A stretch of DNA of 64,000 bases from Kaistia terrae (GCF_026344005.1 NZ_JAPKNH010000005.1:186001-250000); one strand, 5' to 3'; positions 46,207 to 55,947 are shown, numbered from the stretch's first letter. The notes: a model not told the origin generated them from the letters alone. Numbers and translations are program-made.

Positions 46207-47195
46207 CCGGCGTCGACACGGGGGCCGTGAGAGGCCCGACATTGGCCATGCGCCTCGGCATTGATCGTTCGGTTGCGATCGCCTTCGGCTGCATCCTTCT
46301 GATCCTGGCCGGTGGCGCGATGTATTCGCGCGAGTTCCTGTCGCCGGACTACCTGCTGCAGCAACTGCAGGTCGGTGCCTTCCTCGGCATCATCGCCTCC
46401 GGCGCCATGATGGTGATCCTGCTCGGTCATATCGACCTGTCGATCCCCTGGGTGGTGACGCTGGGCGCGATGATGGCGACGGCCATGGTCGGATGGGGCG
46501 GCTCGTGGGGGCCGTGGATCTGCATTCCCTTCGGCGTCTTCTGCGGCGCGGTGATCGGCATTCTGAACGGGCTCGGCGTCGCCTATCTGCGGCTGCCGTC
46601 GATGATCTTCACGCTCGGCATGAACGCCGTGGTGCAGGGCCTGATGGTGCTGCATACGGGCGGCTTCGCGCCGCTCGACCAGGCAACGCCGGCCATGCAC
46701 TTCATCGCCGTTCAGCGCAGCCTGTTCGGGATTCCGAATGCCGTGTTCGTCTGGGCGATCGTCGGCATCTTCGTGATCTATGTGCTGAAGCGCACGGCCT
46801 TCGGCCGCACCGTCTACGCTGTCGGCAACCGCGAATCCGCCGCCTATCTCTCCGGCGTCAACACCAACCGCGTGCTGATCGGCTGCTTCGCCTTCTCCGG
46901 CGCGATGGCGGCCTTCGCCGGCGTGCTGCTGGCCGGCTATTCCAACAAGGCCTACCAGAACATGGGCGACGCCTACCTGCTGCCGGCGATTGCGGCGGTC
47001 GTGCTGGGCGGTACCAACATCCTCGGCGGTCGCGGCAACTATCTCGGCACCATCGCCGGCGTCATCCTGATCACCCTGCTGCAATCGATCCTGTCCGTGA
47101 TGCAGATGCCCGAGGCTGGGCGTCAGGTGATCTATGGCTGTGTCATCATCGGCATGCTGCTGATCTACGGCCGAGGCGCCAAGGCGCGCAGCTGA
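46203..47195 (+). CDS. CUT2 sugar ABC transporter permease 2
   Basis: 330-aa inner-membrane permease, paralogue of the preceding one. Signature LLGHIDLSIPWVVTLGAMM and loop RTAFGRTVYAVGNRESAAYL are clear. It starts with GTG at 46203, overlapping the stop of the previous gene (GTGA). Two different permeases in one CUT2 system are less usual than one. Confidence 0.92.
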   Translation: MTGVDTGAVRGPTLAMRLGIDRSVAIAFGCILLILAGGAMYSREFLSPDYLLQQLQVGAFLGIIASGAMMVILLGHIDLSIPWVVTLGAMMATAMVGWGGSWGPWICIPFGVFCGAVIGILNGLGVAYLRLPSMIFTLGMNAVVQGLMVLHTGGFAPLDQATPAMHFIAVQRSLFGIPNAVFVWAIVGIFVIYVLKRTAFGRTVYAVGNRESAAYLSGVNTNRVLIGCFAFSGAMAAFAGVLLAGYSNKAYQNMGDAYLLPAIAAVVLGGTNILGGRGNYLGTIAGVILITLLQSILSVMQMPEAGRQVIYGCVIIGMLLIYGRGAKARS

Positions 47196-47294
47196 GCCTG
47201 TAGCCGGCTCACAGGTGCTGCCCGAAAGAAGCCGCGTTCTGGGCGTCGAATCCGGCCCGTCGCTGTTTGGGGGCGTCGGGCAGGAGCGTTGCAG

Positions 47295-48692
47295 ATGGCG
47301 TTGGGCAAGTTTCTTTGGGGCGCGGCGAGCGCCGCCTATCAGGTGGAAGGCGCCTGGCAGGCCGACGGCAAGGGCCTGTCGAACTGGGATCTCTACACCA
47401 ACGTCTACCGCGCGACGGAGCCCGTTACCGGCAAGCAGGAAACCGGCAACGTCGCGATCAACGCCTATGATCGCGCGCAATATCTCGAAGACATCGAGTT
47501 GATGCGCGAACTCGGCATCAATTGTTACCGCTTCTCGCTCTCCTGGGCGCGAATTCTCCCCGATGGGGTGGGGCGGGTCAACGAAGCCGGCGTCGCCCAT
47601 TACCAGCAATTCGTCGTCGACCTGCTGGAGGCCGGCATCGAACCGGTGGTGACGCTTTACCACTGGGATTTGCCGCGCGCGCTCGATGACCGGGGCGGCT
47701 GGTACAACCGGGAATCCGTCGGCTGGTTCCGCAACTACGCCAGCGTCGTCCGCGAGGCGCTGGGCGCGAAGGTTTCGAAGTTCATCACCTTCAACGAACC
47801 GTTCATCGACCTGTTCCTGATCGAGCCGATGGTCGAGAACCTCAAGTCGGGCGTTGGCAGTCCCTTTGCCATCACCGATGCGCAATATGGCCGGCAGGCG
47901 ATCGCCCTGCATCACTGGCTGGTGGCGAGCGCCGAGACGATCGGCGATTTTCGCGCCGCCGGCTACAAGGGCGAGATCGGCGTCGCCTTGCCGCTGATGC
48001 CGACCATCCCCGAAAATCCCGGCAAGTCGGCAGACATCGTCGCGGCGACGCTGGCGGATGCCGTGATCAACCGCTGGTGCCTGGATGCCTTGTTCAAGGG
48101 CAGCTATCCCGCGGAAGTGATGGAGACGTTCCGCCAGCTCAATCCGGATTTCGCCAGTTTCGAGGCGGATTTCGCCATTCTCGCCGCCAACAAGCCGGAC
48201 TTCCTCGGGGTCAATTTCTACGCGCCGGCGTTCGTCCGCCAGGATGATACCGCCCCGCTCGGCTACAACTGGATGGATACCAACCCCGATCCGGCGCCGG
48301 CTGCCTTCAACGGACCGGTGCGGCCGGATTATCTGCGGCGACTGCTGGAACGGATCCGCGACGAATACGACAATCCGCCGATCTACATCACGGAGAACGG
48401 CGCTGGCTTCGGGCCGGCGGACGAGGAAATCGAGGGCGATGTCGTGCACGACCCCCGCCGCGCCAACTATATCCGCCGTCACATCGAGGCGGCGCTGAAG
48501 GCGAAGGAAAACGGCGTCGATCTGCGCGGCTACATGGTCTGGAGCCTGTTCGACAATTTCGAATGGCTACAGGGCTATGACCGTCGCTTCGGCCTCGTGC
48601 ATGTCGATTTCGACACGCAGCAGCGCACGCCGAAGCGCAGCTTTGCGGCTTATCGCGATATCATCGCCAAGGGTGGCGTGGTCGGAAGCTGA
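47295..48692 (+). CDS. GH1 beta-glucosidase
   Basis: 465-aa family 1 glycosidase that splits beta-glucosides (or beta-galactosides) by a retaining mechanism. The acid/base is E168 in TFNEP and the nucleophile E367 in ITENG. The substrate motifs WGAASAAYQVEGAW and SLFDNFEW are intact. No signal peptide, so it acts in the cytoplasm on imported sugar. ATG 47295 has AGGAGCG upstream; the TTG at 47289 is less likely. It follows the CUT2 transporter genes by 99 bp and gives the best hint of their substrate. Confidence 0.93.
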   Translation: MALGKFLWGAASAAYQVEGAWQADGKGLSNWDLYTNVYRATEPVTGKQETGNVAINAYDRAQYLEDIELMRELGINCYRFSLSWARILPDGVGRVNEAGVAHYQQFVVDLLEAGIEPVVTLYHWDLPRALDDRGGWYNRESVGWFRNYASVVREALGAKVSKFITFNEPFIDLFLIEPMVENLKSGVGSPFAITDAQYGRQAIALHHWLVASAETIGDFRAAGYKGEIGVALPLMPTIPENPGKSADIVAATLADAVINRWCLDALFKGSYPAEVMETFRQLNPDFASFEADFAILAANKPDFLGVNFYAPAFVRQDDTAPLGYNWMDTNPDPAPAAFNGPVRPDYLRRLLERIRDEYDNPPIYITENGAGFGPADEEIEGDVVHDPRRANYIRRHIEAALKAKENGVDLRGYMVWSLFDNFEWLQGYDRRFGLVHVDFDTQQRTPKRSFAAYRDIIAKGGVVGS

Positions 48693-48709
48693 GGGCTCTC
48701 CGGCTGCCA

Positions 48710-50044
48710 TCAGGCCGGGTAGACAAAACTCTCGACCCGATCCCGCTCATAGACCGGCTCGCCGGCGATATAGGTCGTGCGGATGGCCCGGTCATCGCCC
48801 AGCGTCATCAGCACGAACAGGGTTTCGGCCAGATCGCGGGCATAGGACAGGCGGAAATCCAGCAGCGGCGTTGCTTTCAGATCCAGCACGACGAGATCGG
48901 CCTCATAGCCGGGAGCGATCGAGCCGATCTTGTCGTCGAGCCGCAACGCCTCTGCGCCGCCGCGCGTCGCCAGATAAAATCCCTGTTCCGGCGTCAAAGC
49001 ATGTCCGCCGAGCTTCGCTACCTTGTAGGCCTCGCCGAGCGATCGCAGTTGCGAGAAGCTGGTGCCGGCGCCGATATCGGTGCCGAGGCCGACGCGGACC
49101 GGCCGCTCCACCTTCTTGGCATCGAGCATCCGGAACAGGCCGCTGCCGAGGAAGAGGTTCGAGGTCGGGCAATGCGCCAGCGCCGAGCCGGTGCGATGGC
49201 AGCAGTCGAAATCCGTCTCGTCCATATGCACTGCATGGCCGAAGATGGCGCGCGGCCCGGTCAACCCGGCGTGGTCATAGACGTCGAGATAGCTCGACCG
49301 GTCGGGAAAAAGTTCCCGCACCCATTCGACCTCGCCCTGGTTCTCGCAGAGATGGGTCTGGACATAGGTGCCGGGATGTTCGCGCCAGAGCCGACCGGCG
49401 GCCTCCAGCTGCGCCTCCGTCGACGACGGGGCGAAGCGCGGCGTGATGCAATAGAGCTGGCGGCCTCGGCCATGCCACTTCTCGATCAGCGCCTTTGACT
49501 GCGCGTAGCCGGTCTCGGCCGTGTCGGTGAGTTCGGCCGGCGCGTTGCGGTCCATCAGAACCTTGCCGGCGATCATCCGCGTGTTGAAGCGCTCGGACTC
49601 CTCGAACAGCGCATCCACGGATTGCGGATGGACGGTGCAATAGACGGCAGCGGTCGTCGTGCCGGCGCGCAGCAGTTCCCGCAGGAAGCGCCCGGCGACG
49701 TCGCGCGCGTGCTCCGCATCGGCAAAGTCCTGTTCCGCGACGAAGGTGTAGCGCTCCAGCCATTCCAGCAGCTCGGCGCCAAACGCGCCGATCATCTGCA
49801 TCTGCGGATAATGGACATGGGCATCGATGAAGCCGGGGCAGATCAGCGCGTCGGGGTAATGCGTCAGCGGCACATCGGCCGGCAGGCTTTCCAGCCCCTG
49901 TTCCGCGTCCTCGACGCTGGCAATCCGTCCGTCTTCGATACGAATTAGCGCATCCGGCCAATAGTGTAGCGCCTCGCCGGCGGCCAGGAGGAACGGGTCG
50001 CCACGAAACGTCATGGCGGGGCCGCGGATTGCCCGCTGCTTCAT
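48710..50044 (-). CDS. guaD: Guanine deaminase
   Basis: 444-aa amidohydrolase converting guanine to xanthine. The metal motif is FIDAHVHYPQ, followed by the guanine deaminase pattern in WLERYTFVAEQDFAD. Further ligands are in THLCEN, GHAVHM and GTDIGAG. ATG 50044 (MKQRAIRG) has AGGAG upstream (TCCTT on the plus strand). It is convergent with the GH1 gene, 17 bases apart. No xanthine oxidase genes are adjacent in this window. Confidence 0.9.
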   Translation of the reverse strand: MKQRAIRGPAMTFRGDPFLLAAGEALHYWPDALIRIEDGRIASVEDAEQGLESLPADVPLTHYPDALICPGFIDAHVHYPQMQMIGAFGAELLEWLERYTFVAEQDFADAEHARDVAGRFLRELLRAGTTTAAVYCTVHPQSVDALFEESERFNTRMIAGKVLMDRNAPAELTDTAETGYAQSKALIEKWHGRGRQLYCITPRFAPSSTEAQLEAAGRLWREHPGTYVQTHLCENQGEVEWVRELFPDRSSYLDVYDHAGLTGPRAIFGHAVHMDETDFDCCHRTGSALAHCPTSNLFLGSGLFRMLDAKKVERPVRVGLGTDIGAGTSFSQLRSLGEAYKVAKLGGHALTPEQGFYLATRGGAEALRLDDKIGSIAPGYEADLVVLDLKATPLLDFRLSYARDLAETLFVLMTLGDDRAIRTTYIAGEPVYERDRVESFVYPA

Positions 50045-50310
50045 GGAGGCTCCTTCTGGGTGGTGTCCCAAGGTGAGGACCGCACCGTTTCAAAGGGCCG
50101 AATCCGCATTCATGATACGCTAGCATCGACCTGCCACGATTTTCCAGCAGGGGCGGAAATACCAGGGAGCGGCACGCGGAGTGCGGTCGCGATGGAATCG
50201 GCCGCAGGCCGGTTTGTGGACAGCGATGCGCGTAGCCGATAAAAGGCCCTGTCAACAACAGGACGGAGCAGAGGTCCGCGTGCGTCGTCACGACGTCGGA
50301 TCGCGTGCAC

Positions 50311-52179
50311 ATGACACAGCCTGAAGCAAAAGTGCTTTCCCAGCCCAAGCGGCCTTCCGAAGACGGGAAGCTGAATCTGCGGCGCTGGAGCGATTTCTAC
50401 CGCGCCATCATCAATAATGATGAGAGCACGGTCGGCGTTGTCACCCGGATCCTGCGCGCCAATTTCCGCGACCACCGCAAGGGGTACGCGATCTCGTTCA
50501 TGTTCCTGTTTGTTGTCGCGGCAATGACCTCCTTGTCCGCCTGGATCATGCGCGACGTCGTCAATCAGATCTTCGTCAACCAGAACGTCCAGATGTTGTG
50601 GGTGCTGTCGTTCAGCGTCATGGCGATCTTCATCGTCAAGGGCTTCGCGACCTACGGCCAGATCGTCGTTCAGAGCCGGATCGGCAATCGCATTGTCGCC
50701 GAGAACCAGAAGCGCTTCTACGACCGCTGTCTGCGTTTCGGGCTCGATTTCTACAATGATCGCGCCTCGAGCGAGTTGATCATGTCGATTTCGGGCGGTT
50801 CGAACGCCATCCGTTCGATTCTCGATACCATTGTTCTCAGCCTTGGCCGCGATCTGATCACGTTGCTCGGCCTCGTCTTCGTGATGGTTTATCAGGCGCC
50901 TTTGATGTCGATCATCGCCCTGCTGGTCGCGCCGATCGCCGTCCTCAGCGTTTCAACGCTGGTGAAGCGGATCAAGGCGATCGCCAAGGCGGAATTCGCA
51001 TCCAGCGCGCAGATCATCGGGATCATCCAGGAGACGGTGCAGGGCGCCAAGATCGTCAAGGCGTTTGGGCTTGGCGACCATATGCGCGACCGCATGCTGA
51101 CAGCGGTTTCCGGCGTCGAGCAGCGCGCCAACAAGATTTCGCAGCTTCAGGCCCGCACCAGCCCGCTGATGGAATCGCTCGGCGGTATCTCCATCGGCAT
51201 CGTCATTCTCTATGCCGGCTGGAGCACGATTTCCTCCGGCAAGACGCCGGGCGAGTTCATGTCGTTCATCACGGCGCTTCTGCTCGCCTATGAGCCTGCC
51301 AAGCGCCTCGCCCGCATGAATGTCACGATCGCGGAAAGCCTCGCCCCGGTGCGTGCGCTATTCAACATTCTCGACCATCCGCCGAGCCCGACCGAAGCCG
51401 ACCATCATGCGTCGCTGAAGCTGACACGCGGCAAGATCGAACTCGTCGATGTCGGCTTCGGCTATCGCCCAACCGACAGGGTGCTCTCGGGTATCAATTT
51501 GTCCGTCGATCATGGCCAGCGCCTGGCTTTGGTCGGTCCCTCCGGCGGCGGCAAGTCGACGATCCTGTCGCTGATCCAGCGCTTTTACGACGTGCAGGAA
51601 GGCGCGGTCCTGGTCGATGATCAGGACATCCGCAACGTCTCGGTCGCTTCGCTCCGCCACAACATCGCCTTTGTCAGCCAGGACGTGTTCCTGTTCTCCG
51701 GCACCGTGCGCGACAACATCCGGATCGGCCGCCTCGACGCGACGGACGCGGAAGTCGAGGCAGCGGCGCTGGACGCCTTTGCGGATGACTTTATCCGCAA
51801 CCTCCCGAAGGGCTATGACAGCCATGTCGGCGAGAATGGCGTGCAGCTCTCAGGTGGCCAGCGCCAGCGTTTGGCGATTGCGCGCGCCATCCTGAAGAAC
51901 GCGCCGATCTTGCTGCTCGACGAGGCGACATCGGCGCTCGATTCCGAGTCCGAGCACATGATCCAGATCGCGCTTGAAAAGCTGGTCGAAGGCCGTACCA
52001 CGATCGTCATCGCGCATCGGCTTGCAACGATCCTCAGCGCCGACAAGATCGCCGTGATCGAGCGCGGCAAGGTCGTTGAGATCGGAACGCATCCAGAGCT
52101 GGTCCAGATGCGTGGCGTCTATGAGAAGCTGTATCGCTATCAGTTTGACGAGCGGAGCGCCGAGAAGGCCATCGCCTGA
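50311..52179 (+). CDS. MsbA-like ABC exporter (lipid A/multidrug type), half transporter
   Basis: 622-aa exporter with one membrane domain of six helices (about residues 60-330) fused to one ATPase. Walker A GPSGGGKST, signature LSGGQRQR, Walker B ILLLDEATSAL and switch IAHRLAT are intact. An N-terminal extension of about 55 residues precedes the first helix. ATG 50311 is taken; GTG 50305 is a close alternative. Likely a homodimeric flippase for lipid A core or a multidrug exporter; sequence alone does not decide. It stands alone and converges with the FAH gene. Confidence 0.85.
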   Translation: MTQPEAKVLSQPKRPSEDGKLNLRRWSDFYRAIINNDESTVGVVTRILRANFRDHRKGYAISFMFLFVVAAMTSLSAWIMRDVVNQIFVNQNVQMLWVLSFSVMAIFIVKGFATYGQIVVQSRIGNRIVAENQKRFYDRCLRFGLDFYNDRASSELIMSISGGSNAIRSILDTIVLSLGRDLITLLGLVFVMVYQAPLMSIIALLVAPIAVLSVSTLVKRIKAIAKAEFASSAQIIGIIQETVQGAKIVKAFGLGDHMRDRMLTAVSGVEQRANKISQLQARTSPLMESLGGISIGIVILYAGWSTISSGKTPGEFMSFITALLLAYEPAKRLARMNVTIAESLAPVRALFNILDHPPSPTEADHHASLKLTRGKIELVDVGFGYRPTDRVLSGINLSVDHGQRLALVGPSGGGKSTILSLIQRFYDVQEGAVLVDDQDIRNVSVASLRHNIAFVSQDVFLFSGTVRDNIRIGRLDATDAEVEAAALDAFADDFIRNLPKGYDSHVGENGVQLSGGQRQRLAIARAILKNAPILLLDEATSALDSESEHMIQIALEKLVEGRTTIVIAHRLATILSADKIAVIERGKVVEIGTHPELVQMRGVYEKLYRYQFDERSAEKAIA

Positions 52180-52303
52180 TTTTCTGCGGTAAGGCACGGC
52201 GTCGTTCGCGACGCCGTTCCGCTGCGCCTGGCGGCGGCAGCGAGGGCACGGGCCAAGGCCGGTGCGGGCCGATCCGGCCTTCAACAATCCATCCGATTTG
52301 GTT

Positions 52304-52327
52304 CGACCCTCCCCGAAGGGAGGGTCG
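52304..52327. terminator. hairpin between convergent genes
   Basis: Perfect 10-bp stem (CGACCCTCCC at 52304-52313 with 52318-52327) closed by a CGAA loop. Between the exporter gene (+) and the FAH gene (-); no clear T-run, so it may work through Rho or RNA stability. Confidence 0.55.
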
Positions 52328-52340
52328 ACTCATGGGCGCC

Positions 52341-53519
52341 TCAGAGCAGGCCGCGGCCGGCGAGGTTGCGCATCAGCGAGGCCGTGCCGAAGGTCCAGGG
52401 CTCGGCGTCGGGGCAGAGCACGACGCGGTTCGACAGCTTGCCTAGCTTCGGCGCGCTGATCGTGACGATGTCGCCAACCTTGTGGGTGAAGCCCTGGCCG
52501 GGGCCGTCGCGGTCCTGAACCGGCGCGAACATCGTGCCGAGATACAGCACGAAGCCATCGGGATACTGGTGGTTCTTGCCGACCGTCTGCTTGACCAGAT
52601 CTTCCGGGTCGCGGCTGATCTTCGACATCAAGCTGCCGCCGTCCATGCGGAAGCCGTCGTTCTCGCCGTCCACCGTCAGGCGCACTTCGGTCTGCCGCAC
52701 GTCGTCGAGCGAGAAGCCGCCATCGAACAGGCGGATCATCGGGCCGATCGAGGCGCTGGCATTGTTGTCCTTTGCCTTCGACAGCAGCAGGGCCGAGCGG
52801 CCCTCGACGTCGCGCAGATTGACGTCGTTGCCGAGCGTCGCGCCGATGATCTTGCCGGTCGAGGAAACGACCAGCACGACTTCCGGCTCGGGGTTGTTCC
52901 AGGTCGAGATCGGGTGAATGCCGATTTCGGCCAGGTGACCGACGGCGGACATCGGCTGGGCCTTGGAGAAGATCTCCGCGTCCGGGCCGATGCCGACTTC
53001 GAGATACTGGGACCACATGCCCTTTTCGATCAGCAGCTGCTTCAGCGCCGCTGCCTGCTCGGAGCCGGGGCGAAGTGCCGCCAGATCGTCGCCGATGGTG
53101 GCGTTGATCTCGGCGCGGATGGCGTTGGCGCGCTCGGGCAGGCCGCGGGCCTGCTCCTCGATGACGCGCTCCAGCATCGACACGACGAAGGTGACGCCGG
53201 CTGCCTTGACGGCTTGCAGGTCGATCGGGGCGATCAGGTAGGGCTTCGCTGGGTCGCGGTTCGCGAGCGGCGTGTTGGCGAGGATTTCCTCGAAGCTGCC
53301 GAGGAATTCGCCGTCCGCCGTCGCGGCGATGCGGGCGGGATCCTGCTCTTCGCAGAGGTCACGCATGGTGACGACGGTAGCAGTGATGTCGATCAGCTGG
53401 CCATCGCGCAGGGCAACGACCGAAGGGCCGTCGACGTCCGGGCGGAAAACGCGGCCGACCAGCGTGGCGGCCTCCGCATCCTCGGGCAGCGCGAAGGTGG
53501 CAGCAGTGTCGAGCGACAT
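52341..53519 (-). CDS. Fumarylacetoacetate hydrolase (FAH) family protein
   Basis: 392-aa member of the FAH superfamily, whose enzymes cleave or dehydrate 2-oxo acids. The metal-binding pattern is visible as NNPEPEVVLVVS, and the GYTIGNDV-type loop as GATLGNDVN. The N-terminal half is longer than in true FAH and resembles the roughly 390-aa proteins of sugar acid breakdown (2-keto-3-deoxy acid dehydratase-like). ATG 53519 has GGAG upstream. Exact reaction unknown; no sugar acid genes flank it. Confidence 0.8.
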   Translation of the reverse strand: MSLDTAATFALPEDAEAATLVGRVFRPDVDGPSVVALRDGQLIDITATVVTMRDLCEEQDPARIAATADGEFLGSFEEILANTPLANRDPAKPYLIAPIDLQAVKAAGVTFVVSMLERVIEEQARGLPERANAIRAEINATIGDDLAALRPGSEQAAALKQLLIEKGMWSQYLEVGIGPDAEIFSKAQPMSAVGHLAEIGIHPISTWNNPEPEVVLVVSSTGKIIGATLGNDVNLRDVEGRSALLLSKAKDNNASASIGPMIRLFDGGFSLDDVRQTEVRLTVDGENDGFRMDGGSLMSKISRDPEDLVKQTVGKNHQYPDGFVLYLGTMFAPVQDRDGPGQGFTHKVGDIVTISAPKLGKLSNRVVLCPDAEPWTFGTASLMRNLAGRGLL

Positions 53520-53716
53520 GGGCAATCTCCAGAACGTTCAGCGATGAAGCCGATCTTGAGGGATGAAAGAGCGGGCCACCGTTATAGCGTGCGATGGCGG
53601 TTAGGCCATACGTCTGGTCCGTTTTCGAGCCGCCGATGCCATGGATTTGCGCATGCATGCGGCGCGCTTCCATGCAATTTTCCGCAGCCGACCCGGCTTT
53701 GGAAGGATTGCATGCC

Positions 53717-54112
53717 ATGGAAATCGATATTCCCGAGATCAAGGCCGAGCTCGAGGCCGCGTTTGCCCGCTATGAGACGGCGCTCGTCACCAACGATGTC
53801 GAGACGCTGGACGGACTGTTCCACGCGGCGCCGACAACGATCCGCTATGGCGGCGGCGAGAACCTCTATGGCTACGCGGAGATCGCGGCGTTTCGGGCCG
53901 GGCGGTCGCCGGCGGGACTCGCGCGCGCTATCGAGCGCACGGTCGTGACGACGTATGGCCGCGATTTCGGCACGGCCTCGACGCTGTTCCGGCGGGATAA
54001 TGCGCCCGGCAAGGTCGGTCGCCAGATGCAGACCTGGATCCGCACCCCGGCCGGCTGGCGCGTCGTCGCCGCCCATGTCAGCGTGATCGCCGACCCGGAC
54101 GCGGCGGGCTGA
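53717..54112 (+). CDS. AtzH/HpxZ-like small SnoaL-fold protein
   Basis: 131-aa protein of the NTF2-like fold. The pattern with FHAAPTTIRYGGGENLYGY and the AHVSVI end matches HpxZ/AtzH-like proteins (DUF3225) linked to oxalurate or amide catabolism. ATG 53717 has GGAAGG upstream; the frame open from 53594 is not supported. No hpx amidase genes are adjacent, so the role here is unknown. Confidence 0.75.
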   Translation: MEIDIPEIKAELEAAFARYETALVTNDVETLDGLFHAAPTTIRYGGGENLYGYAEIAAFRAGRSPAGLARAIERTVVTTYGRDFGTASTLFRRDNAPGKVGRQMQTWIRTPAGWRVVAAHVSVIADPDAAG

Positions 54113-54157
54113 GGGAGGCGCGCTGACGGGCGTGATCCGTCTTCTTTGAAGCATCCT

Positions 54158-54291
54158 TCTTCACCTCTCCCTGAGGGAGAGGTCGACGGCCGCAGGCCGG
54201 CGGGTGAGGGTTTACGGCCTCACCGGATGGTTTCCTAAACCCTCACCCGACTCTGCGAGCCGACCTCTCCCTCAGGGAGAGGTGAAAAGTC
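54158..54291. repeat. dispersed palindromic repeats, family 2
   Basis: CACCTCTCCCTGAGGGAGAGGT, CGGGTGAGGGTTTACGGCC and the inverse CCTCTCCCTCAGGGAGAGGTG. Same type as 30013-30172. Fills the spacer between convergent genes. Confidence 0.8.
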
Positions 54292-54316
54292 GGTATCGAC
54301 CCAGATGGATCTTGCT

Positions 54317-55018
54317 CTAGATGCAGCCGACATAGTCGCGGGCGGCGCGGGCGCGCGCCTCGATGTTGCGGGCGCGGCTGTTGAGGTAGCGCGTCGGCTT
54401 GGCGGGGTTGCGGGTGATCGGATTGGGCAGGGCCGCAGTCAGCAGCGCAGCCTGGCGCGACGTCAGCTTGGCAGCGGGCTTGTTGAAATAATGCTGCGAG
54501 GCGGCTTCGGCCCCGAAAATCCCCGGGCCCCATTCGGCGATGTTGAGATAGATCTCCATGATCCGCCGTTTCGACAGGACGAAATCGGCGTAATAGGCGA
54601 GGGGAATTTCCAGCCCCTTGCGGATGTAGGAGCGCGACGGCCAGAGGAACAGGTTCTTCACCGTCTGCATGGCGATCGTGCTGGCGCCGCGAGATGGGCC
54701 GCCCTCGCGGTCGAGCACGGCGTTGAGCGCACCCCAGTCGACGCCCCAATGCGAACAGAACTGGCCGTCCTCCGACATGATGATGGAATTCACCAGGTTC
54801 GGCGAGATCCGGTCGATCGGCGTCCAGTCGCGATTCATGCCCTGTCCGGTGACGCCCGACCACAGCATCAGCGTCGAGACCGGCGGCACGACGGCATAGA
54901 TCGGCGTCAGAACCAGCGGCAGGGCGACGAGGACGGCGATCACCTTGGCGAGAATGCCGATCAGGCCTTTGCGCCTGGCAAACGGTCGGGTCAGCACGGC
55001 CGGCAGTTGGAAGGTCAT
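54317..55018 (-). CDS. mtgA: Monofunctional peptidoglycan glycosyltransferase
   Basis: 233-aa GT51 enzyme polymerising lipid II in the periplasm. One N-terminal membrane anchor (about residues 20-45). The catalytic motif is SEDGQFCSHWGVD, followed by GASTIAMQTVKN, RKGLEIPLA and KRRIMEIYLN, the five family motifs in order. No penicillin-binding domain. ATG 55018 overlaps the stop of the oxyR-like gene by ATGA, an unusual coupling. Confidence 0.95.
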   Translation of the reverse strand: MTFQLPAVLTRPFARRKGLIGILAKVIAVLVALPLVLTPIYAVVPPVSTLMLWSGVTGQGMNRDWTPIDRISPNLVNSIIMSEDGQFCSHWGVDWGALNAVLDREGGPSRGASTIAMQTVKNLFLWPSRSYIRKGLEIPLAYYADFVLSKRRIMEIYLNIAEWGPGIFGAEAASQHYFNKPAAKLTSRQAALLTAALPNPITRNPAKPTRYLNSRARNIEARARAARDYVGCI

Positions 55019-55947
55019 GCTGGATCCAGTGCGGCTCGGTCGCGGACGGGTTCTATGGCGAATTGGCGCAGGAAGCCGGCGAGGAGTTGGAAATCCGCCT
55101 CGCGGCTCGACCCCTTGCGCCAGACGAGGCCGAGGGTGCGGCGCGCCGGGGCGCCGTCGATCTCGGAAAGCTGGATGTCGGTTCCCGACAGGATGCCTGC
55201 CTCGATGGCGATCCGCGGCAGGAAGGTGATCCCGAGCTGATTATCGACCATATGCACAAGGGTCGTCAGGCTGGAGGCGCGGATCTCCTCATTCTGCCTG
55301 TCGGCGAGATCCGGCGCCACGGCGCGGATGTGATCGCGGAGGCAATGGCCGTCCTCCAGCAGCAGCAAGGTCTCGTTCGCCAGCTCCTCGCGCTGGATGG
55401 TGGCCCGTCCGGCGAGCCGGTGGCGGGCGTCGACGGCGAGCAGCAGGCTATCTTCGGCGATGACCTCCGATACCAAGCCGTCCGTCTGGACCGGGAACGC
55501 GATCAGGCAGATGTCGAGCCTGCCGCCGCGCAGATCGTCCAGCAGGGTCCGTGTCAGGTCCTCGCGCAGATGAAGCCGGAGATCGGGATAGGCGCGGCGC
55601 AGTTCGGGAAGCGTGCGGGGCAGGAAGTAGGGCGCAATCGACGGGATGACGCCGAGCCGGATGCGGCCGGAGAGTGGCGCTTCACTCGATCGCGCCGCGT
55701 CGACCATTTCGCGCGCATCGACCAGCAGCGCCTTCATCCGGCGAAGCGCCTCTTCCCCCGCCGCGGTCAGCGACATCGTCCGGTTCGAGCGGTCGATCAG
55801 CGATACGCCAATGGTCTCTTCAAGCTGCCGGATGGCGTCGGAAAGCGTGGACTGCGTGACATGGCATGCCACGGCCGCCCGGCTGAAAGAACCGGTATCG
55901 GCGAGGGCGACGAAATATTGCATCTGGCGGAGCGTCGGCAGCAACAT
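55015..55947 (-). CDS. oxyR: OxyR-like LysR regulator with only one of the two redox cysteines
   Basis: 310-aa LysR-type regulator. N-terminal helix-turn-helix FSRAAVACHVTQSTLSDAIRQ. The effector domain has the OxyR hallmark LLLEDGHCLRD, giving C202 in the place of E. coli C199. The second cysteine, nine residues later in E. coli (C208), is A211 here. ATG 55947 (MLLPTLRQ) is chosen. It is divergent from ahpC and ahpD, the classical targets of OxyR. The intergenic 184 bp should contain its sites; I cannot pick them out with confidence. Confidence 0.88.
   Translation of the reverse strand: MLLPTLRQMQYFVALADTGSFSRAAVACHVTQSTLSDAIRQLEETIGVSLIDRSNRTMSLTAAGEEALRRMKALLVDAREMVDAARSSEAPLSGRIRLGVIPSIAPYFLPRTLPELRRAYPDLRLHLREDLTRTLLDDLRGGRLDICLIAFPVQTDGLVSEVIAEDSLLLAVDARHRLAGRATIQREELANETLLLLEDGHCLRDHIRAVAPDLADRQNEEIRASSLTTLVHMVDNQLGITFLPRIAIEAGILSGTDIQLSEIDGAPARRTLGLVWRKGSSREADFQLLAGFLRQFAIEPVRDRAALDPA

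Noticed and set aside
45963..48482. 839-codon minus-strand open frame opposite CUT2 permeases and GH1 gene
   Set aside because: It spans parts of three well-supported plus-strand genes and has a charged, low-complexity translation without recognisable domains.
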